Assembly: GCA_900547995.1 (NCBI GenBank)
Contig: URIY01000018.1
Coordinates: 1-31,830 of the forward strand
Length of the DNA: 31,830 bases
Source of the DNA: an uncultured Mycoplasmatota bacterium
GTDB taxonomy: Bacteria; Bacillota_I; Bacilli_A; RF39; UBA660
Direction of reading: 5' to 3'
Positions within the stretch are counted from its first letter, which is position 1. Every line of letters starts with the position of its first letter. This document shows positions 8,918 through 17,377 of the stretch, piece after piece. The notes below the pieces were generated by a model that worked only from the letters and a program-made list of their open reading frames with translations, had not been told where the DNA came from and did no database searches. The position numbers were made by a program, and so were the translations under genes.

Positions 8918-9844
8918 TTATCCAAATAATAATAAGATAAATTGTAAAGAAATTAAGATACCATTATGTATGAAATGAAAACTCATTGGTACGTATATAT
9001 TATCAGAATCTTCAAGCATGTATGCAAAGATGATTCCTGGAGTTGAATATGGTATTATATATAATAAATCAGTAATATTTTTGAAATCACCAAAGACATG
9101 CATTGAACCAAATAATAAACCAGATATTATAATAAATAGCCATTTATTATGAAAAATATTTTTTATACTTTGTCTAAAAATTAATTCTTCAACAATAGGC
9201 GCATATATTACAGCTGAGAAAAAGATATATAAAGGGCTAATATTAAATGTTTCTCTAATAGCTTGTTCATTAGATGGAATATCATTGGTAACAATTAAAT
9301 TAATAAATAAATTGCTTACCATCATAATAAATAAGCCTATAAGCCAGTATTTTATATATTTATTAAAATATTTGATACTATTTTTTTTCATATCTTTAAA
9401 ATCTTTACTTATTTTTTTGTTGTATATAATCATGATAAGCGATGCAGTTAATACACTATACATTGTTAAGTAAAATATTTTAACCCAAATTGGAAGTGTT
9501 GTAGTATCAATACCCATAATAACAAAAGGCACACCTTCTAAATATGGAAGTAAAAAGTATAAGACCATTGCCCCAATACCAATACCTATTTGTTTAAATC
9601 TTATTTTTAGATCTTTATCATTTTTCTTCCAAAATGAAATAATAAAAAGAAATGTTAAAAGACATGATGTTATAATCGAAATTATATTGTAAGTTGTTAA
9701 AATAGTATTATTTAAGTCACTAATACTTATATTAAATAACCCAAGAGGCTTATATCTAAAGTAAATAAGGGTAAATAAAATTATAAGTGAACTTATAGAT
9801 ATACTCATAATTTTATAGTCAGATATGTCATTTATTTTTTTCAT
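8918..9844 (-). CDS. CPBP-family intramembrane metalloprotease
   Basis: About eight transmembrane segments. The C-terminal part carries the CPBP (CAAX protease/Abi) motifs: APIVEELIFRQSI (glutamate pair and arginine), LLFGSMHV (first histidine) and MSFHFIHNGI (second histidine/asparagine). These residues form the membrane-embedded metal site. In Firmicutes such proteins often serve in bacteriocin immunity or membrane protein processing; the role here is not shown. ATG 9844 is chosen because AGGTGAT lies 5 bases before it; the GTG at 9853 is inside that ribosome site. It is first in a two-gene minus-strand operon with the phosphoesterase. Confidence 0.85.
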   Translation of the reverse strand: MKKINDISDYKIMSISISSLIILFTLIYFRYKPLGLFNISISDLNNTILTTYNIISIITSCLLTFLFIISFWKKNDKDLKIRFKQIGIGIGAMVLYFLLPYLEGVPFVIMGIDTTTLPIWVKIFYLTMYSVLTASLIMIIYNKKISKDFKDMKKNSIKYFNKYIKYWLIGLFIMMVSNLFINLIVTNDIPSNEQAIRETFNISPLYIFFSAVIYAPIVEELIFRQSIKNIFHNKWLFIIISGLLFGSMHVFGDFKNITDLLYIIPYSTPGIIFAYMLEDSDNIYVPMSFHFIHNGILISLQFILLLFG

Positions 9845-9899
9845 TATTATCACCTATAAATAATTATATCAAAAAAAAGATAATAATTGTAAAAAAAAC

Positions 9900-9928
9900 T
9901 TAATTTTTTTAAACTTATGTGTTATAAT
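9900..9928 (+). promoter_or_regulatory. Promoter of the rimP-nusA-infB operon
   Basis: An extended -10 TGTTATAAT (hexamer 9923-9928) with TTAATT at 9900-9905 as a weak -35, 17-base spacer. It drives the core operon downstream. Confidence 0.6.
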
Positions 9929-9944
9929 AATTTTGTGTGAAAGG

Positions 9945-9967
9945 AAGAGTGGGTAATCCCACTCTTT
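9945..9967 (+). promoter_or_regulatory. Leader hairpin upstream of rimP
   Basis: AAGAGTGGG (9945-9953) and CCCACTCTT (9958-9966) form a perfect 9-bp stem with a TAAT loop. It begins about 10 bases after the likely transcription start and ends just before the rimP ribosome site. Similar GTGGG/CCCAC hairpins are common in front of Firmicutes rimP (ylxS) operons. It could act as an attenuator or NusA-responsive element, or protect the 5' end; this is inference. Confidence 0.6.
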
Positions 9968-9987
9968 AATGTAAGATGGAGGTAGCT

Positions 9988-10227
9988 GTGAATATAGTAG
10001 ATAAAGTTTCAAAATTAATTACAAAGCAAGTTGAAGAAAAAGGATATAAAATAGTTAATATTGAATATCTTAAAGAAGATGGTATATATTATCTTAGAAT
10101 TATAATTGATAATGTAAGTCCAATTACTGTTGATGATTGTGTAATTGTTAGTAAAATTGTTAATCCAATCCTCGATGAGGATGATTTAATTACTGATAAT
10201 TATATATTAGATGTTTGTTCAAAATAA
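9988..10227 (+). CDS. rimP: RimP, N-terminal domain only
   Basis: RimP assists maturation of the 30S ribosomal subunit. The sequence matches the N-terminal alpha/beta domain: NIVDKVSKLITKQVEEKGYK, VNIEYLKEDGIYYLRIIID, ITVDDCVIVSKIVNPILDE, ITDNYILDVCSK. It stops there, exactly where normal RimP continues with LEVSSPG and the ~70-residue SH3-like C-terminal domain. The stop is followed at once by the nusA ribosome site, so the domain is absent rather than frameshifted downstream. GTG 9988 is preferred to the in-frame ATG at 9976 because GGAGGT (9978-9983) precedes it and homologues start with NIV. It gives 79 aa against the usual ~150. Confidence 0.82.
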   Translation: MNIVDKVSKLITKQVEEKGYKIVNIEYLKEDGIYYLRIIIDNVSPITVDDCVIVSKIVNPILDEDDLITDNYILDVCSK

Positions 10228-10241
10228 GGAAGGTGAATTTT

Positions 10242-11408
10242 ATGAATAGTAAAGAATTTAAAACAGCTCTTGATGTTTTATGCAAGGAAAAAGGAATATC
10301 TGAAGATATAGTATATGATGCTATGGAGTTAGCACTTACATCTGCTTACAAAAAAAATTATCATTCATTACCAAATGTTAGGGTAGATATTAATAGGGAA
10401 ACTGGAGAAATACATATTTATTCATTTAAAACTGTTGTGGAAAAGAATGAATATGATGAGATTACTGCTGGTCTTCCAGAAGAGGAAATTGTTGAAGAAA
10501 CAGATGATGATGACGATGATGACGATGATACTCCATATAAAGTATTCTTTGATGAAAGATTACATTTAACATTAGAAGATGCACAAAAAATAGTTCCTGG
10601 AATTAAAATAGGGGAAACGATTGAAACAGAAGTTACACCAAAGGATTTTGGTAGAGTTGCAGCTGCAACAGCAAAACAAGTAGTTGTACAAAAAATTCGT
10701 GAAGCTGAAAAGAATAATATCATTTCTTTATATCAAGATAAGCAAGATGAAATGGTTACAGGATTAGTTGCAATGGAAGATGTTCGTAATTATTATATTG
10801 ATTTAGGTCGTACACAAGGAATATTACCAAAAACAGAAATAATTCCTGGTGAAAAAATTAAAATGGGATCTAATATTAAGGTATATATTACAAAAGTAGA
10901 CAATAATGGTAAAGGCCCACTTATTCTATTATCAAGAAATCATTATGGATTTGTAAAACGTTTATTTGAACTTGAAATACCAGAAATAAATGAAGGATTA
11001 ATTTTAATATATAGTGTTGCTCGTGATGCAGGAAATAGAACCAAAATTGCTGTATATTCTGAGAGGGATAATATTGACGCTGTTGGATCATGTATTGGTG
11101 AAAAAGGAACACGTATTAATCGTATTATAAATGAACTAAATGGTGAAAAAATTGATATTGTTAACTATGATAAGGATGCAGCTAAATTTATTGAAAATGC
11201 TTTAAGTCCTGCTAAAGATGTTCATGTATTTATTACTGATGAAGATAAAAAAGAGGCTATGGTTATTGTTAATAATGAAAACTTATCACTTGCAATTGGT
11301 AAAAAGGGTATGAATGTTCGTTTGGCTTCTCGTTTAACACATTACAAACTTGATGTAAAAACAATTGAACAAGCACGTGAAGTTGGCATTAATATTGTTG
11401 AGGAATAA
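10242..11408 (+). CDS. nusA: Transcription elongation/termination factor NusA
   Basis: NusA binds RNA polymerase and controls pausing, termination and antitermination. The order is the N-terminal polymerase-binding domain (ending VTPKDFGRVAAATAKQVV), the S1 domain (VTGLVAMEDVRNYYIDLG to GPLILLSRNHYG), then KH1 and KH2 (VGSCIGEKGTRINRIINELNGEKIDIV; LAIGKKGMNVRLASRLTHYKLDV). It ends at the KH domains, as in Firmicutes (388 aa). An acidic insert, EEEIVEET followed by nine Asp, sits at about residues 80-96 between two parts of the N-terminal domain; I do not recall it in B. subtilis NusA. ATG 10242 follows GGAAGGTGA; the in-frame ATG at 10215 would overlap rimP. Confidence 0.95.
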   Translation: MNSKEFKTALDVLCKEKGISEDIVYDAMELALTSAYKKNYHSLPNVRVDINRETGEIHIYSFKTVVEKNEYDEITAGLPEEEIVEETDDDDDDDDDTPYKVFFDERLHLTLEDAQKIVPGIKIGETIETEVTPKDFGRVAAATAKQVVVQKIREAEKNNIISLYQDKQDEMVTGLVAMEDVRNYYIDLGRTQGILPKTEIIPGEKIKMGSNIKVYITKVDNNGKGPLILLSRNHYGFVKRLFELEIPEINEGLILIYSVARDAGNRTKIAVYSERDNIDAVGSCIGEKGTRINRIINELNGEKIDIVNYDKDAAKFIENALSPAKDVHVFITDEDKKEAMVIVNNENLSLAIGKKGMNVRLASRLTHYKLDVKTIEQAREVGINIVEE

Positions 11409-11411
11409 TTA

Positions 11412-11675
11412 ATGAAAACAAGAAAAATACCAATGAGAAGTTGTGTCGTAACACGTGAAAAATATCCTAAACAAGAATTAATTCGTGTTGTTAGAACATG
11501 TGATGGAAGTGTTGTTGTTGATGAAACTGGGAAACAAAATGGTAGAGGTGCTTATTTAAAAAAAGATTTATCTGTAATAGAAAAGGCTGAGAAAAGTAAT
11601 ATTTTAAATAAACATTTAGAAACTGTAGTTCCAAAAGAAATATTTGAAGAATTAAGAAATATAGTTAATAAGTAG
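11412..11675 (+). CDS. ylxR: YlxR/RnpM RNA-binding protein
   Basis: An 87-residue DUF448 protein with the family marks RKIPMRSCVVTREKYPKQELIRVVR, VVVDETGKQNGRGAYL and a basic helical C-terminus. Family members bind RNA; the B. subtilis protein (RnpM) has been reported to modulate RNase P. It starts 3 bases after nusA, using AGGAAT inside the nusA end as ribosome site, so the two are translationally coupled. The usual next gene, ylxQ (an L7Ae-like protein), is absent here. Confidence 0.92.
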   Translation: MKTRKIPMRSCVVTREKYPKQELIRVVRTCDGSVVVDETGKQNGRGAYLKKDLSVIEKAEKSNILNKHLETVVPKEIFEELRNIVNK

Positions 11676-11682
11676 GTGTTTT

Positions 11683-12201
11683 ATGTCAGGGGAGAGAAAA
11701 GATTACCTATCTTGGGATGAATTTTTTATGTTAGAGGCTATTGTTGCTTCTAAACGTAGTAAGGATCCAAGAACACAAGTTGGTGCAGTTATTGTAGATG
11801 AAAATAATCATTTACTTTCACAAGGTTATAATGGTGCAGTTAGAGGTATGGATGATAAATTAGATATGCCATGGGATAGTTTAGGTGAAGATACGGGAGA
11901 TATAATGCGAATAAAAAATACATTTGTGGTTCATGCTGAAGCAAATGCTATTCAAAATTATACCGGTGAAAAAATTCGTTTAAATAATTCAAGAATGTAT
12001 GTAACATTATTTCCTTGCTTAGAATGTACCAAAATGATTATTACATCAGGTATATCTAAAATTATTTATTTAGATATGTATTCTAAGGAGCAATTAGTTA
12101 TGGCAAGCAGGTATATGCTAAATAAAGCCGGAGTTGCTATAGAATGCTTTAGAGATAATAATGACATTGAAAAGGCAAAGCAAAAAGTATTTAAAATTTA
12201 A
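11683..12201 (+). CDS. Deoxycytidylate deaminase-like zinc enzyme
   Basis: A cytidine/deoxycytidylate deaminase fold. It has WDEFFMLEAIVASKRSKDPRTQVGAVIV at the start, the zinc ligand and proton shuttle HAEANAI (~residue 85), and PCLECTKMI with the two zinc cysteines (~110-113). Best matches in kind are dCMP deaminases (ComEB-like), which make dUMP for thymidylate synthesis; 172 aa fits. The NLLSQGYNGAVRGMD region is typical of dCMP deaminases rather than tRNA adenosine deaminase. It starts 7 bases after ylxR with AGGTG as ribosome site, so it belongs to the nusA-infB operon, an unusual location. Confidence 0.87.
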   Translation: MSGERKDYLSWDEFFMLEAIVASKRSKDPRTQVGAVIVDENNHLLSQGYNGAVRGMDDKLDMPWDSLGEDTGDIMRIKNTFVVHAEANAIQNYTGEKIRLNNSRMYVTLFPCLECTKMIITSGISKIIYLDMYSKEQLVMASRYMLNKAGVAIECFRDNNDIEKAKQKVFKI

Positions 12202-12219
12202 GAAAAGAGGTGCGTAAAT

Positions 12220-14316
12220 ATGATGAGTGTACAAGAGTATGCGAATGATGTAAACAAATCAGTTGAAGAAATACTAAAAAAATGTATGGAGCTTGGTATT
12301 AATGTTAAAAATGCTAGTGATGAATTAGATGAAGACGCTATCATTGAACTAGATAATGCCACATATTCAGAAGAAGAAGCACTTGATGATTTAGCAGAAC
12401 AAATTACTTTTGATAAAAATATTGAAGTTGATAATACAGTAAAGAAAGAAAAATTAAAAAAGAAAAAAGAATTTAATAAGGTTATTAACAATAAAAAAGA
12501 ACTTGCTGCTAAGAAGAAAGAAATGTATAAAAATAAAGAAAGGTTACAATCAAATACCAATTCTACTAATTCTAATATTGTTTTATATACTGAAAATATG
12601 ACTATAGGGGAACTTGCCAATAGAATTGGTGTTAGTGGAGCAGAGCTTATAAAAAAATTATTTATGCTTGGGACAATGGCTACCATAAATAATTCAATTA
12701 GTTTTGAAAATGCCGAAATATTAGTTCTTGATTATGGTAAAGAATTAAAAAGAGAAGAAACAGCAGATGTAACTAATTTTGAAGAATTTGAAATAGTTGA
12801 TAATGCTGAAGATTTAATAAAAAGAGCTCCAGTTGTTACCATTATGGGACATGTTGATCATGGTAAAACAACATTACTTGATGCCATTAGAAAAACTAAT
12901 GTTGTTTCTTCAGAAGCAGGTGGTATTACACAAGCTATTAGTGCATATCAAGTAAATTATAATGGAGAAATGATTACTTTTATTGATACTCCAGGGCATG
13001 CTGCATTTACGGAAATGCGTGCTAGAGGGGCTAAAATAACGGATATTGTAATTATAATTGTTGCTGCAGATGATGGTGTTATGCCTCAAACAAGAGAAGC
13101 AATAGATCATGCTCTTGCTGCTAAAGTACCAATTATTGTAGCTATAAATAAAATGGATAAACCAGGTGCAAATCCAGAAAGAATTATGACAGATCTTACT
13201 GAATATGGTCTTACACCCGAAGAGTGGGGTGGTAATACTTTATTTAATAAGATTTCAGCTGCAAAAGGTGAAGGTATTAGCGAATTGCTTGAAAATATTT
13301 TACTTGTTGCTGAAATGGAAGATTATAGGGCTAATCCAAAAAGATATGCAACGGGTACTGTGGTTGAAGCAAGACTTGATAAACATGTAGGACCAATTGT
13401 AACCATTCTTGTTCAAAATGGTACTCTTCGTATAGGTGATCCAATTGTTGTTGGATGTGCTTATGGTAAAGTTCGTACCCTAAAAAATGATCGTGGTGAG
13501 GAAGTTTTAGAGGCATTGCCATCAACTCCTGTTGAAATTACAGGTTTAAATGATATGCCAGTTGCTGGTGATAAATTTATGGCTTTTGAAACGGAAAAAC
13601 AAGCAAGAAGCGTTGGCGAGGAACGAAGAGTTCAAGCTAAATTAAATGATAATAAGAATAGTGGAACAATTAGCTTGGATGATTTATTTGCTAAAATACA
13701 AGATGGTATTAAGGAAATAAATGTTATAATCAAAGCTGATGTTAATGGTAGTAGTGAGGCTGTAAAAAATTCCCTTGAAAAATTAGATGTCGAAGGTGTT
13801 CGTGTAAAAGTTATTAGAAGTAGTGTTGGTGCTATTACAGAAAGTGATATTGTTCTTGCTAAAGCATCAAATGCTATAATAATAGGCTTTAATGTTAGAC
13901 CATCTAATAGTATAAGAGATTATGCTAAGGAAAACGGTGTAGAAATTAGATTATATAATATTATATATAAAGCTGTTGAAGAAATGGAATCCGCAATGAA
14001 AGGTATGCTAGATCCTATCTATGAAGAAAAAGTAATTGGAACAGCTGAAATAAGAAAATTATTTAAATTTTCTAAAGTTGGAATTATTGCTGGATCATAT
14101 ATAACTGATGGTATAGTTAAAAATAACGCTAAAGCTAGAGTTATTAGAGATAGTGTAGTTATATATGATGGTAATATCAATTCTTTACAAAGAGAAAAAG
14201 ATTCTGTTAAAGAAGTAAAGAAAGGCTTAGAATGCGGAATTACAGTTGAAAACTTTAATGATTTAAAAGTTGGCGATGTAATAGAAGCATATGAAATGGT
14301 TGAGATTAAAAGGTAA
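12220..14316 (+). CDS. infB: Translation initiation factor IF-2
   Basis: The GTPase that delivers initiator tRNA to the ribosome. The short basic N-terminus contains an IF2_N-like segment (SVQEYANDVNKSVEEILKKCMELGINV) and a second one (MTIGELANRIGVSGAELIKKLFMLG). The G domain has GHVDHGKTT (~residue 210), GITQAIS, DTPGHAAF, NKMD and SAAKGEG. Domains II-IV follow, ending in GLECGITVENFNDLKVGDVIEAYE. At 698 aa it is compact, as in AT-rich Firmicutes. AGAGGTG (12205-12211) precedes ATGATG at 12220/12223, and either ATG could start. It is the last gene of the operon: the usual followers rbfA and truB are missing, and a terminator overlaps its stop. Confidence 0.96.
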   Translation: MMSVQEYANDVNKSVEEILKKCMELGINVKNASDELDEDAIIELDNATYSEEEALDDLAEQITFDKNIEVDNTVKKEKLKKKKEFNKVINNKKELAAKKKEMYKNKERLQSNTNSTNSNIVLYTENMTIGELANRIGVSGAELIKKLFMLGTMATINNSISFENAEILVLDYGKELKREETADVTNFEEFEIVDNAEDLIKRAPVVTIMGHVDHGKTTLLDAIRKTNVVSSEAGGITQAISAYQVNYNGEMITFIDTPGHAAFTEMRARGAKITDIVIIIVAADDGVMPQTREAIDHALAAKVPIIVAINKMDKPGANPERIMTDLTEYGLTPEEWGGNTLFNKISAAKGEGISELLENILLVAEMEDYRANPKRYATGTVVEARLDKHVGPIVTILVQNGTLRIGDPIVVGCAYGKVRTLKNDRGEEVLEALPSTPVEITGLNDMPVAGDKFMAFETEKQARSVGEERRVQAKLNDNKNSGTISLDDLFAKIQDGIKEINVIIKADVNGSSEAVKNSLEKLDVEGVRVKVIRSSVGAITESDIVLAKASNAIIIGFNVRPSNSIRDYAKENGVEIRLYNIIYKAVEEMESAMKGMLDPIYEEKVIGTAEIRKLFKFSKVGIIAGSYITDGIVKNNAKARVIRDSVVIYDGNINSLQREKDSVKEVKKGLECGITVENFNDLKVGDVIEAYEMVEIKR

Positions 14317-14338
14317 CAAATTTTGTTACTTTTTTTTG
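14312..14338 (+). terminator. Terminator of the infB operon
   Basis: GTAACAAA (14313-14320) pairs with TTTGTTAC (14322-14329), followed by a run of eight T. The stem includes the infB stop codon. Confidence 0.8.
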
Positions 14339-14346
14339 TTAAATAC

Positions 14347-14375
14347 TTGTCAAAATAAAAAAAATATTTTATAAT
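14347..14375 (+). promoter_or_regulatory. Near-consensus sigma-A promoter
   Basis: TTGTCA (14347-14352), a 17-base spacer and TATAAT (14370-14375), starting just downstream of the infB terminator. It drives the gene at 14400. Confidence 0.85.
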
Positions 14376-14399
14376 AACCACCAATGTGGGGTGAGTAAT

Positions 14400-15269
14400 G
14401 TGAAAACATATGATGATTGTATAACAAATTACTCTAAATTATATTATAATTTGGGGAAGTTTAATAATTTTAAAAATATTGATGAAAATAATTTGTATGA
14501 AATAAATGAAATGGTTGATCACTTTAAAAGTTATGAAAGAAGCATTGGCTATGAAGGATATAAAATGGCAATTAATTATTTAACAAATCCATATAATAAA
14601 TTAGGATACGATTTCGATACAAAAATTGCTTTTTTGATTTTATGCTGTGATCCATTTCTTATACATTTTAATACTTATATGAAAAAACCAATTATAAGTG
14701 AAGATGAAATAAGTGAAATAGAGACTATAGAAGAAAAAAATGATGCTAGGAAAGCAAAAATAAAGCAATTAAAAGATTTTGCAAATGAGGTTAAATACAG
14801 AATTGATTTTTATGATTATAATTTGGTTAATTTAGAATTTGCCTTCTTCAAAAAATTTTATAGTGATAAAGTGTTATTTACTGATGTAAAAGCCGACATG
14901 ATTAATTTAATTTACAAGGTTTCATTGAATTATCCGTTTTTAAATACACTTACGAATAATGAAATAGAAAAATTAATTAATAATTCTAAGAATTATTTGA
15001 GTTACTTGGCTAAAGAAAATAAAAATAATTCAATAAATACAATGACTTTTAATATCTTTTATCAAGGTGAAATATTAGGATTAGAAACAATTATTCAAAA
15101 ATTATTCTTTTTAGTTGCAACTATAGATGGAGAGTGTAGGGCTTTGTCTTGTTCTAATAGTTTAAATGTACATAATAAGAAACAAGAAATAGAAAATCTA
15201 ATTGGTTTTTATAATGAAAATTTTATCAAGGCAGAAAAAGAATATCAAAAAATTATTCACAGGAAATAA
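14400..15269 (+). CDS. Protein of unknown function, soluble, mostly helical
   Basis: I do not recognise the family. It is ~289 residues, rich in Lys, Asn, Ile and Tyr, predicted mostly alpha-helical. One charged stretch (about residues 100-125, ISEDEISEIETIEEKNDARKAKIKQLKDF) could be a coiled coil. There is no signal peptide and no convincing membrane helix. GTG 14400 is favoured because GGGGTGAG (14388-14395) lies just before it; the in-frame GTG at 14391 is inside that site. It has its own strong promoter and terminator, so it is a single-gene unit, and its coding character matches the chromosome around it. Confidence 0.7.
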   Translation: MKTYDDCITNYSKLYYNLGKFNNFKNIDENNLYEINEMVDHFKSYERSIGYEGYKMAINYLTNPYNKLGYDFDTKIAFLILCCDPFLIHFNTYMKKPIISEDEISEIETIEEKNDARKAKIKQLKDFANEVKYRIDFYDYNLVNLEFAFFKKFYSDKVLFTDVKADMINLIYKVSLNYPFLNTLTNNEIEKLINNSKNYLSYLAKENKNNSINTMTFNIFYQGEILGLETIIQKLFFLVATIDGECRALSCSNSLNVHNKKQEIENLIGFYNENFIKAEKEYQKIIHRK

Positions 15270-15279
15270 AAAATATAAG

Positions 15280-15312
15280 AGTGCAATAGATTAAAAGTTG
15301 TGCTTTTTTTTG
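15280..15312 (+). terminator. Terminator after the unknown gene
   Basis: AGTGCAA (15280-15286) pairs with TTGTGCT (15298-15304), including two G-U pairs, followed by eight T. Confidence 0.6.
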
Positions 15313-15585
15313 AATTTTATTGAATGTTAAAATTAATAATAAAATGTTTCTAAGAAAAAAGTAAGATAATTTTAAAGAAATGAGTATTTTAAAAAAAGCC
15401 TTTATAAATAAAGACTTTGTATACAATTTGGTGATCTAAAGGAAGAAGTAAAGCAACTTCTAGTCCAAAAGAAATAGTTAATAATAACTATTAACTGATG
15501 TTAATATGGTTAATTTTAAAATAAATTTGAATACATATACAAAATATTAAACAAAATTATGGTAAAATTATATTGAGGTTTTTTT
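15313..15585. other. Intergenic stretch with a short coding fragment
   Basis: No intact gene. A short open stretch ending in TAG near 15476 (GDLKEEVKQLLVQKK) and an ATG-led 19-codon piece in another frame near 15380 (MSILKKAFINKDFVYNLVI) look like leftovers of one decayed gene. The promoter of the next ABC gene must lie near the 3' end of this stretch. Confidence 0.3.
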
Positions 15586-17175
15586 ATGATGTATCCATTT
15601 AAAACATTAAATAAGAAAAAATATGCTTTATGTTTTATAAATGCATTTTTAGAAAATATATGTTTATATATAATGCCCGTTATATTATCAATATTTTTAA
15701 CTGTACCATTTAGTTTGGAAAAATTCAAATGGTTAATTATACTTACTATTGTAATTAAAATACTAGAAATATTTTTTAATGTATTATGGAATACAAAAGT
15801 GGAACCTTTTCTTGAAGTTAGTAAAAAAGATTTACAAATATCCTATTTTAAAAGGTTATGTAATATGAATGTTTCTAGAATAAATAACACTCACACGGGT
15901 TATTTAAAAAAACAATTAGATATAATAAGCGATGAAACAGTTGCACTTTTAAATGAAATAATGATGACAGTAAACGGTTTCTGTGTTGCTATTACTATAT
16001 TTTTAATTCAAGTGTGGACACAAAGTTATATTATGTTTATAGTTTGTTTAATTTTTACAATGGTTATTGTTGCCTACAATGTTATAATTACAAAATCAAA
16101 TGTTAAAATTCAGGAAGAATATAATGATATAAATGCTAAATATAATGCAACTACTGTTGATTTCTTACAAAATGTTAAAATTGTTAAAAATTTTGATGCT
16201 TTAAATTATGCAACTGGAACAATTAATAAAAAATTTGATGTAGTAAAAAAACCATTAAAAAAAACATATATATTCCATTCTATGAGATCTGATGGTATTA
16301 ATGGATTAGTTTATCTAATGTATGTAATTATATTAATTGGTTTATTTTTTAGAATGAAAAATGGTGATGATGTATTTAGTTATATAGTATTCTATTCTTC
16401 AATGTTCAGTGGATTAAAGGTTGAATTAAAAGGTGTGGCATCGTTATTTATCCATTATAATAAATTTAAATCAGCAAATAATCAAATAGAGAAAATGATT
16501 ATAGAAGAAGAACCTCAAACTAAAATTAGAAATTGGAATAACATAACACTTAAGAATATCGAATTTAAATATAATGATGAAAGTAATACTATTATTAGAA
16601 TACCAAATTTTTCATTAAGTAAAAAAGATAAAATTAGTGTTGTTGGTGAATCAGGTCAAGGTAAATCTACATTTTTATCTTTGTTTTGTAGATTTTATGA
16701 TGTTGATGAAAAAAGCTATTTAACAGATGGTATACCAACATCAAAAACTCCCGATATTGCTTATATTTCTCAAGAATCTGATTTGTTTGATTTGACTATT
16801 AAAGAGAATCTATGTTTAGGTAAAAAAATTGCAAATGAAGTGTTAAATGAATATTTAAAAGATGCAGGATTAGATGAATGGATAAATGGTTTAGAGAACG
16901 GATTGGATACACTCGTAGGTGAAAAAGGAATCAAATTATCTGCAGGACAAAAACAACGACTAAATATAATACGAGGAATTTTATTAAATAAAGAAATTTA
17001 CATTTTAGATGAGCCTACATCAAATTTAGATAATTTATCAGAAGGTAAAATTTATGATATGATTAATAAGTATTTAAAAGATAAAACTTGTCTTATAGTA
17101 ACTCACAGACCAAAGCTAACTGAAATATGTAATAAGCATTACTATTTTGACAAAAGAGTAATGTTAGAAAAATAA
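15586..17175 (+). CDS. ABC transporter, fused permease and ATPase
   Basis: A second exporter-type half-transporter, 529 aa. Five or six membrane helices occupy roughly residues 1-290. The ATPase has Walker A GESGQGKST near 353-361, signature LSAGQKQR near 450, Walker B IYILDEPTSNLD near 471-482 and H-loop THRP near 505. The ATPase domain is short: the part after the Walker A is compact and the C-terminal tail is nearly absent. GAGG at 15574-15577 is the ribosome site for ATG 15586 (ATG 15589 is also possible). The substrate is unknown. No partner ABC gene is adjacent, so it probably acts as a homodimer. Confidence 0.9.
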   Translation: MMYPFKTLNKKKYALCFINAFLENICLYIMPVILSIFLTVPFSLEKFKWLIILTIVIKILEIFFNVLWNTKVEPFLEVSKKDLQISYFKRLCNMNVSRINNTHTGYLKKQLDIISDETVALLNEIMMTVNGFCVAITIFLIQVWTQSYIMFIVCLIFTMVIVAYNVIITKSNVKIQEEYNDINAKYNATTVDFLQNVKIVKNFDALNYATGTINKKFDVVKKPLKKTYIFHSMRSDGINGLVYLMYVIILIGLFFRMKNGDDVFSYIVFYSSMFSGLKVELKGVASLFIHYNKFKSANNQIEKMIIEEEPQTKIRNWNNITLKNIEFKYNDESNTIIRIPNFSLSKKDKISVVGESGQGKSTFLSLFCRFYDVDEKSYLTDGIPTSKTPDIAYISQESDLFDLTIKENLCLGKKIANEVLNEYLKDAGLDEWINGLENGLDTLVGEKGIKLSAGQKQRLNIIRGILLNKEIYILDEPTSNLDNLSEGKIYDMINKYLKDKTCLIVTHRPKLTEICNKHYYFDKRVMLEK

Positions 17176-17241
17176 TTTATAAACAGTTTTACACTCTAAT
17201 TTGTACGGCAATTTGCAAGTGTGCTATTAAATTTACAAAAT

Positions 17242-17279
17242 AAAACTACTTTCAATTTGATTTTGAGAGTAGTTTTTAT
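17242..17279 (+). terminator. Strong terminator after the ABC gene
   Basis: AAAACTACT (17242-17250) pairs with AGTAGTTTT (17268-17276). The stem is extended inward by TCAA/TTGA and a G-T pair, and a T-run follows. It marks the end of the left chromosomal block. Confidence 0.8.
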
Positions 17280-17280
17280 A

Positions 17281-17364
17281 TTATCTCGAAAAAGTTCGAG
17301 TTTTCTATCAATCTGGTGCTGACGACGTAGAGGTCTACAACTTTGTTAACGAATCTAATATATA
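17281..17364. other. Short segment of different base composition at the island edge
   Basis: A hairpin CTCGAA-AAAG-TTCGAG (17285-17300) is followed by a GC-richer run around 17310-17355 (GGTGCTGACGACGTAGAGGTC). That run is open in one plus frame (YQSGADDVEVYNFVNESNI, stop near 17364). It is unlike its surroundings and lies between the ABC terminator and the first island gene, so it may be a junction scar or a leftover of another element. Confidence 0.3.
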
Positions 17365-17377
17365 AATCAATCTAATA

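Noticed and set aside
12198..12686. 162-aa minus-strand frame over the start of infB
   Set aside because: It lies fully opposite a well-supported IF-2 gene, is a Ser/Phe/Ile-rich mirror of Lys/Glu codons, and has no ribosome site.
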